A stretch of 54,802 nt of DNA, from NCBI RefSeq assembly GCF_900243075.1, contig NZ_OEZH01000031.1, forward strand, positions 1 to 54,802. The letters run 5' to 3'. This document shows, in pieces, positions 20,922 to 30,957 of this stretch. Position 1 is the first letter of the stretch; every line of letters starts with the position of its first letter. This DNA comes from Clostridioides difficile (lineage in GTDB: Bacteria > Bacillota > Clostridia > Peptostreptococcales > Peptostreptococcaceae). The position numbers and the translations under genes are program-made. The notes beneath the pieces were generated by a model. That model was not told where the DNA came from, made no database searches, and was given only the letters and a program-made list of their open reading frames with translations.

Positions 20922-22403
20922 TTATAAAACTGCTGATAATAGTCTGGAAATTGATTCCTTAATTTTTATATAAGTAGACCTAGAATTATATATATCTAAT
21001 GTTATTTCTTTTGAATTTAAAATATCATTTTCAAATATAATTCTTTGTTCCAATGCTTTTTTTGAAGAGTACATAAATGCATTCACTTCAAAATTAAGCT
21101 CGAAACTTCTTATATCCATATTAGCTGTTCCTATAGAACAGATAGAGTCATCTATAACTATTGTCTTAGCATGTAAAAATGCATTTTGACCATAAGTATA
21201 GATTTTAGCTCCAAACTTTAAAAGTTCTCCAGCATATGAATATGATGCCCAGTATACAAAAGGATGGTCAGGTTTAGAAGGAATCATAATTCTCACATCA
21301 ACACCAGATAAACAAGCTATTTTTAAAGTATCTATAAATGTTGAGTCAAGTATTAAATAAGGACTCTGTATGTATATATACTTTCTAGCTTTCTGAATCA
21401 TTTTAAGGTAACCATATTTAATCTCGTCAAGTTCTGATATATCTGGACCGCTTGATACTATCTGAATTCCAATGTTTTCAGAAAGATGATTAGAGTCTGC
21501 TTCTTCTTCTGTAAAGTACTTTTCTAAGTCTAAATCTTCTTTAGTTGTGTATCTCCAATCAAGGATAAATCTCATATTTAGGTCAATTACACAATCACCA
21601 GTAAGCTTAGTGTGTGTATCTCTCCATAGACCAAATTTTGGATTTCTGCCTAAATATTCATCACCAACATTATATCCACCTACAAATCCTACTTTACCAT
21701 CAATGACAACAATTTTTCGGTGATTTCTATAGTTTAAGTTAAAGTTTACAATTTTTAAGAATGATGGGAAGAAGCTTCCGACTTTAACACCACTTTCTTT
21801 AAGTCTGGAAAGTGTACTATTTTTTAGTGTTCTACCACCAACTGCGTCAAATAAAAGTCTTACTTCAACACCTTCTTTAGCCTTATCTACTAGAATGTCT
21901 ATTATTTCAGTTCCGATTTTGTCATCTTTGAAAATATAAAATTGTATGTTTATATATTTTTTAGCTTTTTTAAGTTCTTCAAGAAGACTGTTAAAAAATT
22001 GACTAGACTCAGCATAAATCCACACATCGTTATTATTGGTATAATGAGCATTATTTGAATTAGCCAATGCATAAATCATATCCTTATGTTGATGTATATC
22101 TGAATCAATTTCAGATGTAGATTGGAGTTTAACCTGAGTATCGAGTATATTACTTTTGATTATCTTATCATCCTTTTCTTTCAGTCTAAACATATTGTTT
22201 TTTGAAATATTTCTACCAAAAGCTATATAAAGTATGAATCCAAGTGCAGGAATCAATACTAATATAAGAAGCCATGTTAAAGTTGTATTTATGTTTCTTT
22301 TTTCCCTAAAGATAAGGTTCAGTATAACCATGAAATTAATTATATATATTGCAGTAACTGTTATTTCATATATTGACATTTCGAAAAATGATATATCAAA
22401 CAT
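20922..22403 (-). CDS. cls: Cardiolipin synthase (phospholipase D family)
   Basis: This membrane enzyme condenses phosphatidylglycerol to cardiolipin. The 493-aa protein has two N-terminal hydrophobic segments (about residues 12-32 and 38-64) and two PLD HKD motifs: HRKIVVIDGKVGFVGG and HAKTIVIDDSICSIGTAN. The N-terminal segment EKRNINTTLTWLLILVLIPALG is typical of bacterial Cls. The ribosome site GAAGGAGGAAA on the minus strand precedes the ATG. It is transcribed away from the FNT gene. Confidence 0.92.
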   Translation of the reverse strand: MFDISFFEMSIYEITVTAIYIINFMVILNLIFREKRNINTTLTWLLILVLIPALGFILYIAFGRNISKNNMFRLKEKDDKIIKSNILDTQVKLQSTSEIDSDIHQHKDMIYALANSNNAHYTNNNDVWIYAESSQFFNSLLEELKKAKKYINIQFYIFKDDKIGTEIIDILVDKAKEGVEVRLLFDAVGGRTLKNSTLSRLKESGVKVGSFFPSFLKIVNFNLNYRNHRKIVVIDGKVGFVGGYNVGDEYLGRNPKFGLWRDTHTKLTGDCVIDLNMRFILDWRYTTKEDLDLEKYFTEEEADSNHLSENIGIQIVSSGPDISELDEIKYGYLKMIQKARKYIYIQSPYLILDSTFIDTLKIACLSGVDVRIMIPSKPDHPFVYWASYSYAGELLKFGAKIYTYGQNAFLHAKTIVIDDSICSIGTANMDIRSFELNFEVNAFMYSSKKALEQRIIFENDILNSKEITLDIYNSRSTYIKIKESISRLLSAVL

Positions 22404-22720
22404 AAAATTTCCTCCTTCAAATTTTTATTAAAATAAGTAATTATATATAATAACACAAACATATATCTATTATATATAATACCTCAACAATAAAAAAGTA
22501 AAATAAATAATTGAAAGGTAAATTTTTCAAATTCAATATAAATTATTTCGAAATTAACAAAGTTGTTATATAATAAATAATATAATTATGTGAGACAAGT
22601 ATATATAAGCATATAGTATATTTTTTATGTTAATAAAATTTATTATATATCATATTGTTATTATATAATTATTGCCATAAAAAGACAAGGGAAAGTATAA
22701 TTTTTAAGGGGGAAGGATTT
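22404..22720. promoter_or_regulatory. Divergent intergenic region between cls and the FNT channel gene
   Basis: This 317-base region is extremely AT-rich, with several TATAAT-like boxes on both strands (for example TATAAT within 22570-22576 and again near 22664-22669). It must contain both divergent promoters, but I cannot pick the functional boxes. No RNA gene, repeat or small ORF is evident. Confidence 0.4.
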
Positions 22721-23491
22721 ATGAGTAAAGGATTCTTGACACCTGGGGAAACTGCACAAGCAACTATAAGTGCAGGCATAAAAAAAGCAAACATTTCAAC
22801 ACAAAATGCAATTTTATTGGGTTTATTTGGAGGAGCATTTATAGGTTTTGGGGCATTGGGAAGTATGATAGTTAGTCAAACTTTTGGCAAGATAGACCCA
22901 GGAGTAGCTAGCTTTTTAAGTGCAATGGTCTTTCCAGTAGGTCTTATGCTTGTAGTGGTAGCAGGAGCAGAGTTATTCACTGGAAACACTTTAATGGCTA
23001 TTGCCCTTATGGACAAAAAAATAACATTAGGAAAAATGTTAAGAAACTGGGGACTGGTTTATTTTGCAAATTTAGTAGGTTCAATTTTATTAGTAGCACT
23101 TGTATTTTATTCTTCTACATTAACAGGGGATGCAGCTACAAAAGCTATAGCTGTGGCAGAAGCTAAAGTTAATTCAACTGTAGTTTCAATGTTTTTAAAA
23201 GCAATACTTTGTAATATTCTAGTAGTTTTAGCTGTATGGATGTCTACAGCGTCTCAAGATATAATGTCAAAATTGGCTTCATGCTGGACAGTAATAATGC
23301 TATTTGTGCTATGTGGATTCCAACATAGTGTTGCAAACATGTTTTTTATACCAATGGGAATGGCATTAGGAGCAAATATAACTATGGTTCAATTCATAAC
23401 TAATTTGGTAGTTGTAACACTTGGAAATATCGTTGGAGGTTCCATAGTAGTTGGGGGAATTTATTATCTTTGCTATGTTAAAAATAGTTAG
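22721..23491 (+). CDS. Formate/nitrite transporter (FNT) family channel
   Basis: A 256-aa pentameric-channel-type membrane protein with six hydrophobic segments. It shows FNT features: the conserved N-terminal helix, the loop segment AGAELFTGNT (about residues 82-91), and WMSTASQD (about 186) before a second half-repeat. I chose ATG 22721 after AAGGGGGAAGG; the longer reading frame from 22655 has no ribosome site. Formate or nitrite is the family substrate; in a fermenting clostridium formate is the likelier one, which is an inference. A terminator follows. Confidence 0.88.
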   Translation: MSKGFLTPGETAQATISAGIKKANISTQNAILLGLFGGAFIGFGALGSMIVSQTFGKIDPGVASFLSAMVFPVGLMLVVVAGAELFTGNTLMAIALMDKKITLGKMLRNWGLVYFANLVGSILLVALVFYSSTLTGDAATKAIAVAEAKVNSTVVSMFLKAILCNILVVLAVWMSTASQDIMSKLASCWTVIMLFVLCGFQHSVANMFFIPMGMALGANITMVQFITNLVVVTLGNIVGGSIVVGGIYYLCYVKNS

Positions 23492-23518
23492 ATAAATAAT
23501 ATGAATTAAATTGCCTTT

Positions 23519-23556
23519 TAAAGCATTGATATCAGTGATATTGATGCTTTTTTTTA
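23519..23556 (+). terminator. Rho-independent terminator after the FNT gene
   Basis: AAAGCAT and ATGCTTT close a long stem whose inner part (TGATATC/GATATTG) also pairs, followed by eight or more T. A separate poly-T tract follows at about 23587-23600. Confidence 0.8.
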
Positions 23557-23763
23557 ATTATTTATATTCTTTTATATGTTGTTATTTTTTTTTTTTTACT
23601 TTATTATATATTTATTGAATATAGTTTGTAATTAAGAAACTTAAAATATAAAGTCCATATGATAAGCAAAATCATATATTATTGAATATAGTTAATACTA
23701 TATATTAATGTAAATTAAATAATAATGACAGCTAAAGTTTAGTATAATTTGGGAGGAAATACA

Positions 23764-24678
23764 ATGAATAATCAAGATATATATGAAAATTTATTAAATA
23801 TATTAAGTAAAGATGATATAAAAGTCGATGAACCTATGAAAAAGCATATTTCATTCAGGGTAGGAGGACCAGCAGATATATTAGTTAGACCTAGAACTGA
23901 AGAGCAATTAAAAAATGTACTTCAGTTGGTAAAAAAAGAATCTATTCCATATTTAATAATTGGAAATGGTTCAAATATTTTAATTAAAGATGGTGGAATA
24001 AGAGGAGTAGTAATAGAATTAGCAGATAATTTCAATTCTTATGAGATAAATGATACTAGGATAACTGCTCAGTCAGGAGCTTTGTTATCAGTTCTAGGTA
24101 AAGCTCTTCAAAAACAAGAATTAAAAGGATTTGAGTTTGCATCAGGTATACCTGGAACATTAGGAGGAGCATTAGCCATGAATGCTGGAGCATATGGTGG
24201 TGAAATGAAGGATATAGTAAAGTCAGTAAGACTGATGGATATGGAAGGAAATATCTTTGAACTTGCAAATGAACAGATGGAATTTGGGTATAGAAGAAGT
24301 ATAATATCGAAAAACGGGTATATAGCTTTATCAGCAGAATTAGAATTACAAAAAGGAAATTATGATGAAATAAAAAGTTTAATGGATGATTTAGCAACGA
24401 GAAGAATAACTAAACAACCGTTAAATTTTGCTAGTGCAGGAAGTACATTTAAAAGACCAACAGGATATTTTGCAGGTAAATTAATAGAAGAAACTGGATT
24501 AAGAGGTCTTACTTTAAGAGGAGCACAAGTATCTGAGAAGCACTGTGGATTTGTAGTTAATCAAGGAGAAGCAAGTGCTAAAGATATTTTAGACTTAATA
24601 TATGTTATAAAAAGTGCTGTATATGCCAAGTTTGGAGTTATGTTGGAAGAAGAAGTCAAAATACTTGGAGAGGATTAA
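23764..24678 (+). CDS. murB: UDP-N-acetylenolpyruvoylglucosamine reductase
   Basis: This FAD enzyme makes UDP-MurNAc, the second committed step of peptidoglycan synthesis. The 304-aa chain shows the FAD-binding NGSNILIKDGG and SGIPGTLGGALAMNAGAYGGE segments (about residues 75 and 125-145), the catalytic-site GYRRSI, and the ASAGSTFKRP segment of type II MurB. ATG 23764 follows TTGGGAGGAAA. It begins the block murB-PHP-rapZ-yvcK-nudix-whiA, a gene order well known in Firmicutes. The next gene starts three bases after its stop. Confidence 0.96.
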   Translation: MNNQDIYENLLNILSKDDIKVDEPMKKHISFRVGGPADILVRPRTEEQLKNVLQLVKKESIPYLIIGNGSNILIKDGGIRGVVIELADNFNSYEINDTRITAQSGALLSVLGKALQKQELKGFEFASGIPGTLGGALAMNAGAYGGEMKDIVKSVRLMDMEGNIFELANEQMEFGYRRSIISKNGYIALSAELELQKGNYDEIKSLMDDLATRRITKQPLNFASAGSTFKRPTGYFAGKLIEETGLRGLTLRGAQVSEKHCGFVVNQGEASAKDILDLIYVIKSAVYAKFGVMLEEEVKILGED

Positions 24679-24681
24679 CAG

Positions 24682-25395
24682 ATGAAAATACTGGCTGATT
24701 ATCATACACATACATTATATAGTCATGGTAAAGGAACTATTGAGGACAATGTAAAGGTGGCCATTTCTAAGGGAATAAAGACAATAGGAATATCAGACCA
24801 TAGTTACAAACATATCGCGTATGGTGTAAAGAAAAAAGATATTGTTAAAATGAGAGAAGAAGTAAATTATTTAAATGATAAGTATAGTGATATAAATATA
24901 CTTTTAGGTATGGAGTGTAATATATTAGATGACAAAGGTAATATAGACATGGATGATAAATTTATTAGGGAATTTGACTATATTATGGCTGGCTATCATT
25001 TTGGTTCTACTCCTACATCATTCAAAAGTTTATTAAATCATTGTAATAATTATATTTTCAAAACTGAAAAAGCAAAAGAATATAATACAAAAGCTGTAAT
25101 AAACGCGATAAGTAATAATGATATTTTTATAATTACTCATCCTGGAGACAAAGGAGATGTGTATATAGAAGAAGTAGCAAAAATAGCAAAAAAGACAGAC
25201 ACTAGACTTGAAATAAATAGTAGTCATTCTTTTTTGAATGTGAACCAATTAAATGAGATAAAAGAGTTAGAAAATAAATTTATAATAGGTTCAGATGCAC
25301 ATTGTCCAGAAAGAGTTGGTGATTTTGGGCTAGCTATGAAGACTATATATGACTCTAATCTGGATATATCGTTAGTAGAAAACATTATAATATGA
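24682..25395 (+). CDS. PHP-domain phosphoesterase
   Basis: A 237-aa PHP-fold protein (polymerase and histidinol phosphatase family). The metal-binding motifs are DYHTHTLYSHGKGT (about residues 5-18), ISDHSYKH (about 38), a central GMECNILDD and ITHPGD (about 152), and the late GSDAHCPE (about 209). The family hydrolyses phosphate esters with three metal ions; the substrate cannot be told. It lies between murB and rapZ, 3 and 30 bases away, and is probably cotranscribed. Confidence 0.85.
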   Translation: MKILADYHTHTLYSHGKGTIEDNVKVAISKGIKTIGISDHSYKHIAYGVKKKDIVKMREEVNYLNDKYSDINILLGMECNILDDKGNIDMDDKFIREFDYIMAGYHFGSTPTSFKSLLNHCNNYIFKTEKAKEYNTKAVINAISNNDIFIITHPGDKGDVYIEEVAKIAKKTDTRLEINSSHSFLNVNQLNEIKELENKFIIGSDAHCPERVGDFGLAMKTIYDSNLDISLVENIII

Positions 25396-25425
25396 TAAAC
25401 ATAAGATAAAAGGGAGGAGTTAGCA

Positions 25426-26283
25426 ATGAAATTTGTTATAGTTACAGGTCTTTCAGGATCTGGAAAAAGTGAGACAATGAGAGCTTTAGAGGATATGGGA
25501 TTTTATTGTGTAGATAATCTACCTCCTGCTTTGATAACTAAATTTGCAGAATTATGTTATCAACCAAATTCAAGTATTGATAAAGTTGCTCTAGGGATAG
25601 ATATAAGAGGAAGAAAGTTTTTTGAAGCTCTTCATGAAAGCTTAAATTACTTGGAAAAAGAAAATTATGAATATGAAATGGTATATTTGGATTGTAACGA
25701 TGATGTATTGTTGAAGAGATATAAAATGACAAGAAGAAATCATCCATTGGCAAAAGACATGCAGATTCCAGAAGGCATAAAGATGGAAAGAAAAATAATG
25801 GAGCCTTTAAAGGCATTATCTACATGTATAATTGATACAACTAATATGAAACCAAAAGACCTTAAAGAAGAAATAAAGAAAATATATTCTTCTGGTGAAG
25901 ATAATCCAAACCTAACTATTTCTGTGGTATCTTTTGGATTTAAACATGGTATACTTGCTGATGCAGATTTAGTATTCGATGTAAGATTTCTTCCAAATCC
26001 CTATTACGTTGAAGAGTTAAGAGCTAAAACTGGTGATGATAAAGAAGTTAGAGATTATGTTATGAATTCTAAAATCAGTGAAGAATTTTATGTGAAACTT
26101 TTAGATATGATTCATTTTTTAGTGCCTCAATATATAGAGGAAGGAAAACAACATCTAGTAATTGGTGTTGGATGCACAGGTGGAAGACATAGGTCAGTTA
26201 CTATAACAAATCTTATAGCGGAGGATTTATCTAATAAGGGATATAGAGTTGTAAAGAAACATAGAGACTCTATGTTGCGATAA
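25426..26283 (+). CDS. rapZ: RapZ/YvcJ family nucleotide-binding protein
   Basis: A 285-aa P-loop protein: Walker [18 protein letters not shown] at the N-terminus, then GFYCVDNLPP, and a C-terminal domain with the GVGCTGGRHRSV anion-binding signature (about residue 247). In E. coli RapZ hands the sRNA GlmZ to RNase E. In Firmicutes (YvcJ) the target is not settled, though the link to yvcK and murB suggests a tie to cell-wall precursor supply. The stop overlaps the region of the next gene's ribosome site. Confidence 0.94.
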   Translation: MKFVIVTGLSGSGKSETMRALEDMGFYCVDNLPPALITKFAELCYQPNSSIDKVALGIDIRGRKFFEALHESLNYLEKENYEYEMVYLDCNDDVLLKRYKMTRRNHPLAKDMQIPEGIKMERKIMEPLKALSTCIIDTTNMKPKDLKEEIKKIYSSGEDNPNLTISVVSFGFKHGILADADLVFDVRFLPNPYYVEELRAKTGDDKEVRDYVMNSKISEEFYVKLLDMIHFLVPQYIEEGKQHLVIGVGCTGGRHRSVTITNLIAEDLSNKGYRVVKKHRDSMLR

Positions 26284-26294
26284 TGGAGGCAAAC

Positions 26295-27401
26295 ATGGCT
26301 AAATTACTTATTATTGTAGGAATTTTAGGTTGGATTGCATTAATTGTATCGTTATTTATATATAAAAAAGCAAAAAATGAAAAAGTAAAACTATTTCAAA
26401 GGTCCATTGTTGAAAATAGAGACCCAAATGTAGTTGTGATAGGTGGAGGTACTGGTCAATCAGTATTTTTAAGAGGTCTTAAACATACTACACAAAATAT
26501 AACTGCAATTGTAACTGTTGCTGATGATGGTGGAGGTTCAGGAGTATTGAGAGAAGACTTAGGAATGCTTCCACCAGGAGACATAAGAAACTGTCTATTA
26601 GCACTTGCAAATATAGAGCCAACTATGAATGAAGTTATGCAATATAGGTTTACAGAAGGGCTTTTAAAAGGGCAGAGTTTTGGAAATTTATTTTTGGCTG
26701 CTATGAATGGACTATATGGAAACTTTGAAAAAGCTGTATATAAATTAAGTGAGATTTTTGCTATAACAGGAAGAGTTTTGCCAGTAACTTTGGAAGATGT
26801 AAACTTAGTTGCCAAATTAGAAAATGGCAACATAATAAATGGAGAATCTAGCATACCTGAAGAATCAAGAAGTCAAAAAAGCTCTATTGACAAAATTTTC
26901 TTAAATCCAAAAGATGTTAAACCATTAAAGGATGTTATTGCATCTATTTATGACGCTGACATTATAATTATGGGTCCTGGAAGCTTATATACAAGTATAA
27001 TACCAAATCTACTTGTAGAGGGTATTGTAGAAGCTATTAAATCGTCTATGGCTCCAAAAGTATATATATCAAATATAATGACTCAACCAGGTGAAACAGA
27101 AGGATACAATGTATTAGAGCATGTTAATGCTATAGTAAAGCACACTGATGAGAATTTAATAGATTATGTAATCGCAAACAATGAAATATTGCCAGAAGAG
27201 ATGCTTGACCTATACAGACAAGATGGAGCAGGGCAAGTTTTGTTAGATAAAAAGCAAAAAGATAAATTAAAAGAGATGGGTATAAAAACTATAGAAAAGA
27301 ATTTAATTGAAATAAAAAATAATTATATAAGACATGATGCAAAGTATATATCTAACATAGTTATTGAGTTAGCCCTAAATCATAATTACAACAAAAGTTA
27401 G
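26295..27401 (+). CDS. yvcK: YvcK/GlmR-type gluconeogenesis factor
   Basis: This is a CofD-like protein needed for growth and cell shape on gluconeogenic carbon sources and linked to UDP-GlcNAc sensing. It has the nucleotide-binding motif VVIGGGTGQSVFLRGL (about residues 45-60), then VADDGGGSGVLRED and PPGDIRNCLLALA, and GPGSLYTSIIPNLL near 240. An N-terminal hydrophobic segment (about residues 4-24) suggests membrane attachment, which many clostridial YvcK proteins have. I chose ATG 26295 because GGAGG at 26286-26290 precedes it; the ATG at 26283 overlaps the rapZ stop and would place that site inside the gene. Confidence 0.93.
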   Translation: MAKLLIIVGILGWIALIVSLFIYKKAKNEKVKLFQRSIVENRDPNVVVIGGGTGQSVFLRGLKHTTQNITAIVTVADDGGGSGVLREDLGMLPPGDIRNCLLALANIEPTMNEVMQYRFTEGLLKGQSFGNLFLAAMNGLYGNFEKAVYKLSEIFAITGRVLPVTLEDVNLVAKLENGNIINGESSIPEESRSQKSSIDKIFLNPKDVKPLKDVIASIYDADIIIMGPGSLYTSIIPNLLVEGIVEAIKSSMAPKVYISNIMTQPGETEGYNVLEHVNAIVKHTDENLIDYVIANNEILPEEMLDLYRQDGAGQVLLDKKQKDKLKEMGIKTIEKNLIEIKNNYIRHDAKYISNIVIELALNHNYNKS

Positions 27402-27406
27402 TAAAA

Positions 27407-27437
27407 AAGGATTTTAAAAAATTGCGTAGAAATCCTT
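27407..27437 (+). repeat. Small hairpin between yvcK and the Nudix gene
   Basis: AAGGATTT and AAATCCTT form a perfect 8-bp stem with a 15-base loop. There is no T-run after it, so read-through into the next gene is likely; it may stabilise or process the RNA. Confidence 0.4.
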
Positions 27438-27469
27438 ATCATTATGTTAGTTTTAAGGAGTGAACATCG

Positions 27470-27895
27470 ATGAGAGAAGAGGTTAGTGCTGGTGGTGTAG
27501 TCCTGTTTGGCAATACGATTCTTTTACTAAGGAAGTTCAATGGAGATTGGGTGTTACCTAAAGGAAAAGTAGAAGAAGGGGAAAATAACCAAGAGGCAGC
27601 ATTGCGTGAAGTAAGTGAAGAAACTGGAGTAAAAGCAGATATATTGAAATATTTAGGAGAAATACACTATACATTTAAAGAAAACTGGGATGAAAATAGA
27701 GCAGTTCATAAAACAGTTTTTTGGTATTTAATGCAAGCGAAGAATATGGATACTATTCCACAAAAAGAGGAAGGCTTTATTGATGCTAAATTTATCCATC
27801 TAGATAGAGTAGTAGACCTAGCTAGGTATGATGATGAAAAGGAGATAATAAAGGTTGCCTTACAAGAAATAAAAAAAAGGTTAAAGAAAAATTAG
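27470..27895 (+). CDS. Nudix hydrolase
   Basis: A 141-aa protein with a complete Nudix box (G-x5-E-x7-RE-V-x-EE-x-G-V) at about residues 25-47, which binds the metal for hydrolysis of a nucleoside diphosphate linked to another group. The N-terminal SAGGVVLFGN strand and WVLPKGK are typical of MutT-like/Ap4A-type members. The exact substrate is unknown. It lies between yvcK and whiA and is probably part of the same operon. Confidence 0.9.
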   Translation: MREEVSAGGVVLFGNTILLLRKFNGDWVLPKGKVEEGENNQEAALREVSEETGVKADILKYLGEIHYTFKENWDENRAVHKTVFWYLMQAKNMDTIPQKEEGFIDAKFIHLDRVVDLARYDDEKEIIKVALQEIKKRLKKN

Positions 27896-27911
27896 TTAAT
27901 AGGTGATAGAG

Positions 27912-28865
27912 ATGTCTTTTTCAACTGAAACCAAAAATGAACTAGCAAGAATTGTATCTGGGAATGAATGTTGTAATATAGCTGAATTATCAGCTCTAGT
28001 CAAATCAGGGGGAAGTATACAAATTGTTGGATATAAAAAACTAAATCTAAAGATAACAACAGAATTGAATTCAATAGCTCGTAAGGTATTTAAGTTATTA
28101 AAAAAGAATTTCAATATTAATACCACAATCTCTGTAAATAAAAATCAAATGTTGAAGAGAAATAACAGTTATGTATTAATGGTAACAAGTGAAATGGGTT
28201 CAGAAATGTTATTAAAAAAATTAGGTATACTTGAAAATAAAGAAGGATTTTTTACTATAAACAGAATTTCAGAGAGTTTAGTTAAACATGAAGGATGTAA
28301 AAGAGCTTTCATAAGAGGAGCTTTTCTTGGTGGAGGTTCTATAAGTGACCCAGAAAAGAATTATCATATGGAATTTGTAACTAATAACGAGGAATTTGCG
28401 GATTCTCTAAAAGAACTTATAAACTCTTTAGGTTTTAATAGTAAAATTGTGGCTAGAAAAAATAATCATGTTGTTTATATTAAAGAAAGTGAACAAATAT
28501 CAGATTTATTGAGTATTATAGGGGGACACCACGCTCTTTTAAGTCTTCAAAATACTAAAATAGTAAAAGAAATGAGAAATAATGTAAACAGGATAGTAAA
28601 TTGTGAAACAGCTAACCTTTCTAAAACAGTAAACGCAGCAGTAAGACAAGTAGAAAATATTAAGCTCATACAAGAAACTATAGGAATTAGCAGTTTGCCA
28701 GAGAATTTACAGGAAATAGCTAAGATTAGAATTGAGTATGAGGATATGACTCTCAAAGAACTTGGAGAGATGTTAGAACCACCAATAGGAAAATCTGGTG
28801 TCAATCATAGGCTTAGAAAAATAGAAGAAATCGCAACAGATTTGAAAAAAAAATCATTACACTAA
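27912..28865 (+). CDS. whiA: DNA-binding protein WhiA
   Basis: A 317-aa WhiA protein. It has a LAGLIDADG-like N-terminal fold ([20 protein letters not shown], about residues 130-149) and a C-terminal helix-turn-helix ([23 protein letters not shown]). In Gram-positive bacteria it influences cell division, and in actinomycetes sporulation. ATG 27912 follows AGGTGA and gives the family's MSFS N-terminus; the GTG at 27903 is part of the ribosome site. It ends the murB-whiA block. Confidence 0.95.
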   Translation: MSFSTETKNELARIVSGNECCNIAELSALVKSGGSIQIVGYKKLNLKITTELNSIARKVFKLLKKNFNINTTISVNKNQMLKRNNSYVLMVTSEMGSEMLLKKLGILENKEGFFTINRISESLVKHEGCKRAFIRGAFLGGGSISDPEKNYHMEFVTNNEEFADSLKELINSLGFNSKIVARKNNHVVYIKESEQISDLLSIIGGHHALLSLQNTKIVKEMRNNVNRIVNCETANLSKTVNAAVRQVENIKLIQETIGISSLPENLQEIAKIRIEYEDMTLKELGEMLEPPIGKSGVNHRLRKIEEIATDLKKKSLH

Positions 28866-28870
28866 ATTGA

Positions 28871-28964
28871 GGGGACAATCTCAGAATAAGCATTAATTTC
28901 TAACATATAATGGGATATGTTGAAGTTAATTCCTATTTTGAGATAAAAGTCTCTGTTTTTGTTT
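28871..28964 (+). terminator. Long hairpin terminator between whiA and dnaE
   Basis: The region folds into a long interrupted stem: GGGAC, TCTCA, ATTAA and AACATAT on the left face ATATGTT, TTAAT, TGAGA and GTCTC on the right, and a T-rich tract GTTTTTGTTTT follows. Its length (about 84 bases) is unusual for a simple terminator. The TCTCAGAATA/TATTTTGAGA part recalls the ends of the repeat at 16248-16362. Confidence 0.65.
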
Positions 28965-29015
28965 TAAGACGTATATTTGTGGTAAAATTAAATTTATAAA
29001 ACAGGAGGTGATTTA

Positions 29016-30219
29016 ATGAACAAAGATTTTGCTCATCTTCATGTACATACTGAGTATAGTTTACTTGATGGATTTTCGAGGGTGAAAAAACTTATAAAAA
29101 GGGCTAAGGAGTTAAACATGAGCTCAATAGCTATCACTGACCATGGTTGTATGTTTGGTGTTATAGATTTTTACAAAACAGCGATAAAAGAAGGAATAAA
29201 GCCAATTATAGGGTGTGAAGTTTATACAGCTGCACGTGGACTTAGAGATAAAGACCCAAACTATGATAAATATCAAGGACATTTAGTTCTATTAGCTAAG
29301 AATATGGAAGGCTATAAAAATTTAATAAAAATAGTTTCCACTTCATATGTAGAAGGTTTTTATTATAAGCCTAGAGTTGACATGGAAGAACTTAAAAAGC
29401 ACAATAAGGGAATTATAGCACTTTCTGCATGTCTTGCAGGAGATGTAGCACGTGCTTTAATGAATAGAAATTATGAAAAAGCAAAACAATTTGCTATTGA
29501 TTACAGAAATATATTTGGTGAAGAAAATTTCTTTTTGGAAATTCAAGACCATAATTTACCTGAACAAAAAGAAGTAAATTCTGGATTGGTCAAGTTATCA
29601 AAAGAGACTGGTATTCCACTAGTTGCTACTAATGATGTTCACTATGTAAATAAGGAAGATTCAAAAATACATGATGTCCTTATGTGTATTCAAATGGGAA
29701 AAACATTAAATGACCCAAATAGAATGAGATTTGGTAGTGATGAGTTTTATTTAAAATCAAGAGAAGAAATGGAAGAATTATTTCCATACGCATTAGAAGC
29801 TATTGACAATACTATGAAAATAGCTGATATGTGTAATGTAGAGTTTGACTTTAATACTATACATCTTCCTAAATATGATGTTCCAGAAGGATATACACCA
29901 GAAACTTATTTAAGAGAGTTATGTTTTAATGGGCTGAAAGAGAGATATGATAATCCTAGTGATGAGATACTAGAGAGATTAAATTATGAATTAGATGTAA
30001 TTGAAAAAATGGGTTATGTAGAGTACTTTTTAATTGTTTGGGATTTCATAAACTTTTCTAAAGAAAATAATATTATAGTAGGGCCAGGTAGAGGTAGTGC
30101 AGCTGGTTCAATAGTAGCATACACACTTAAGATAACCGATATAGACCCAATAAAGTATTCTCTGTTATTTGAGCGTTTTTTAAACCCAGAACGTATATCT
30201 ATGCCAGATATAGATATAG
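29016..30219 (+). CDS. dnaE: DNA polymerase III alpha subunit, exon 1 (interrupted by a group II intron)
   Basis: This is the N-terminal 401 codons plus one base of the replicative polymerase. It starts at ATG 29016 after ACAGGAGGTG. The PHP domain is complete ([13 protein letters not shown] at the N-terminus), and the polymerase core begins with [17 protein letters not shown] and reaches MPDIDI. By comparison with other DnaE proteins, D398 and D400 are the first two catalytic aspartates. The first base (G) of the next Asp codon is the last exon base. Without splicing, translation runs into the intron and stops at 30234-30236 after Trp406. With exon 2 the protein is 1189 aa, normal for the family. 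Confidence 0.93.
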
Positions 30220-30957
30220 GTGCGACACGTTGGTAATTGAAAAGATTGCCCACTAAGTTACAAAAACTTAGGAGAACTAATACTCTGAGCAATTAAATGA
30301 TAAGGTAACGCTTTGAAGAATTGCCATTAAGATTACGATATGCAATGGATTAAGTTATTATGAAGTTGTGTAAAGCTCGTTGAAGTCGGCAGAAAAATTA
30401 CCCTAACGAGTTAAGTCGAGGAAAGGTTTAATTAGCTGTAATTGATATGTCGGATGTCTATGAAGTATATCTATGGTGAGTATCCAAAATGTGTAATGGG
30501 GACGAACTACTGACTGACTTATCGTGAATGTCGCTTAGTAGAAATGCTAAGAGAACCAAATTTGGTTTATCATCAGAAGGATGAGTAAAGGCTGTGTTAA
30601 GAAAATCCTACAATTCTTACAGGGAATTGGATTGATGACGGTATTTAGGTAGCACCTAAGGATATACGGTAAAGATAGGAGTATTGGAACGTGGAAAGCC
30701 TTGAACATGGAGATATAACTGTCAAAGAAGTGTTTTAAGGGAAATGATAGATTAATTATCTATAACCTTAATTAATCAAGGTGAGAGTAGAGCCACAGTA
30801 CCAAAGAAGTCATGATAATAAGTGATGGAGGGATAGGCTCAAGTCGTTTGAGTAGATTAAATATTATGTTTAAAAATTTGCGATAGTTCAGGTTCTTGTA
30901 AGACTAATAGAAACGAAAATCTCAAAGAAGTTTACTTCTTGGAAAGGAGATGATTAG

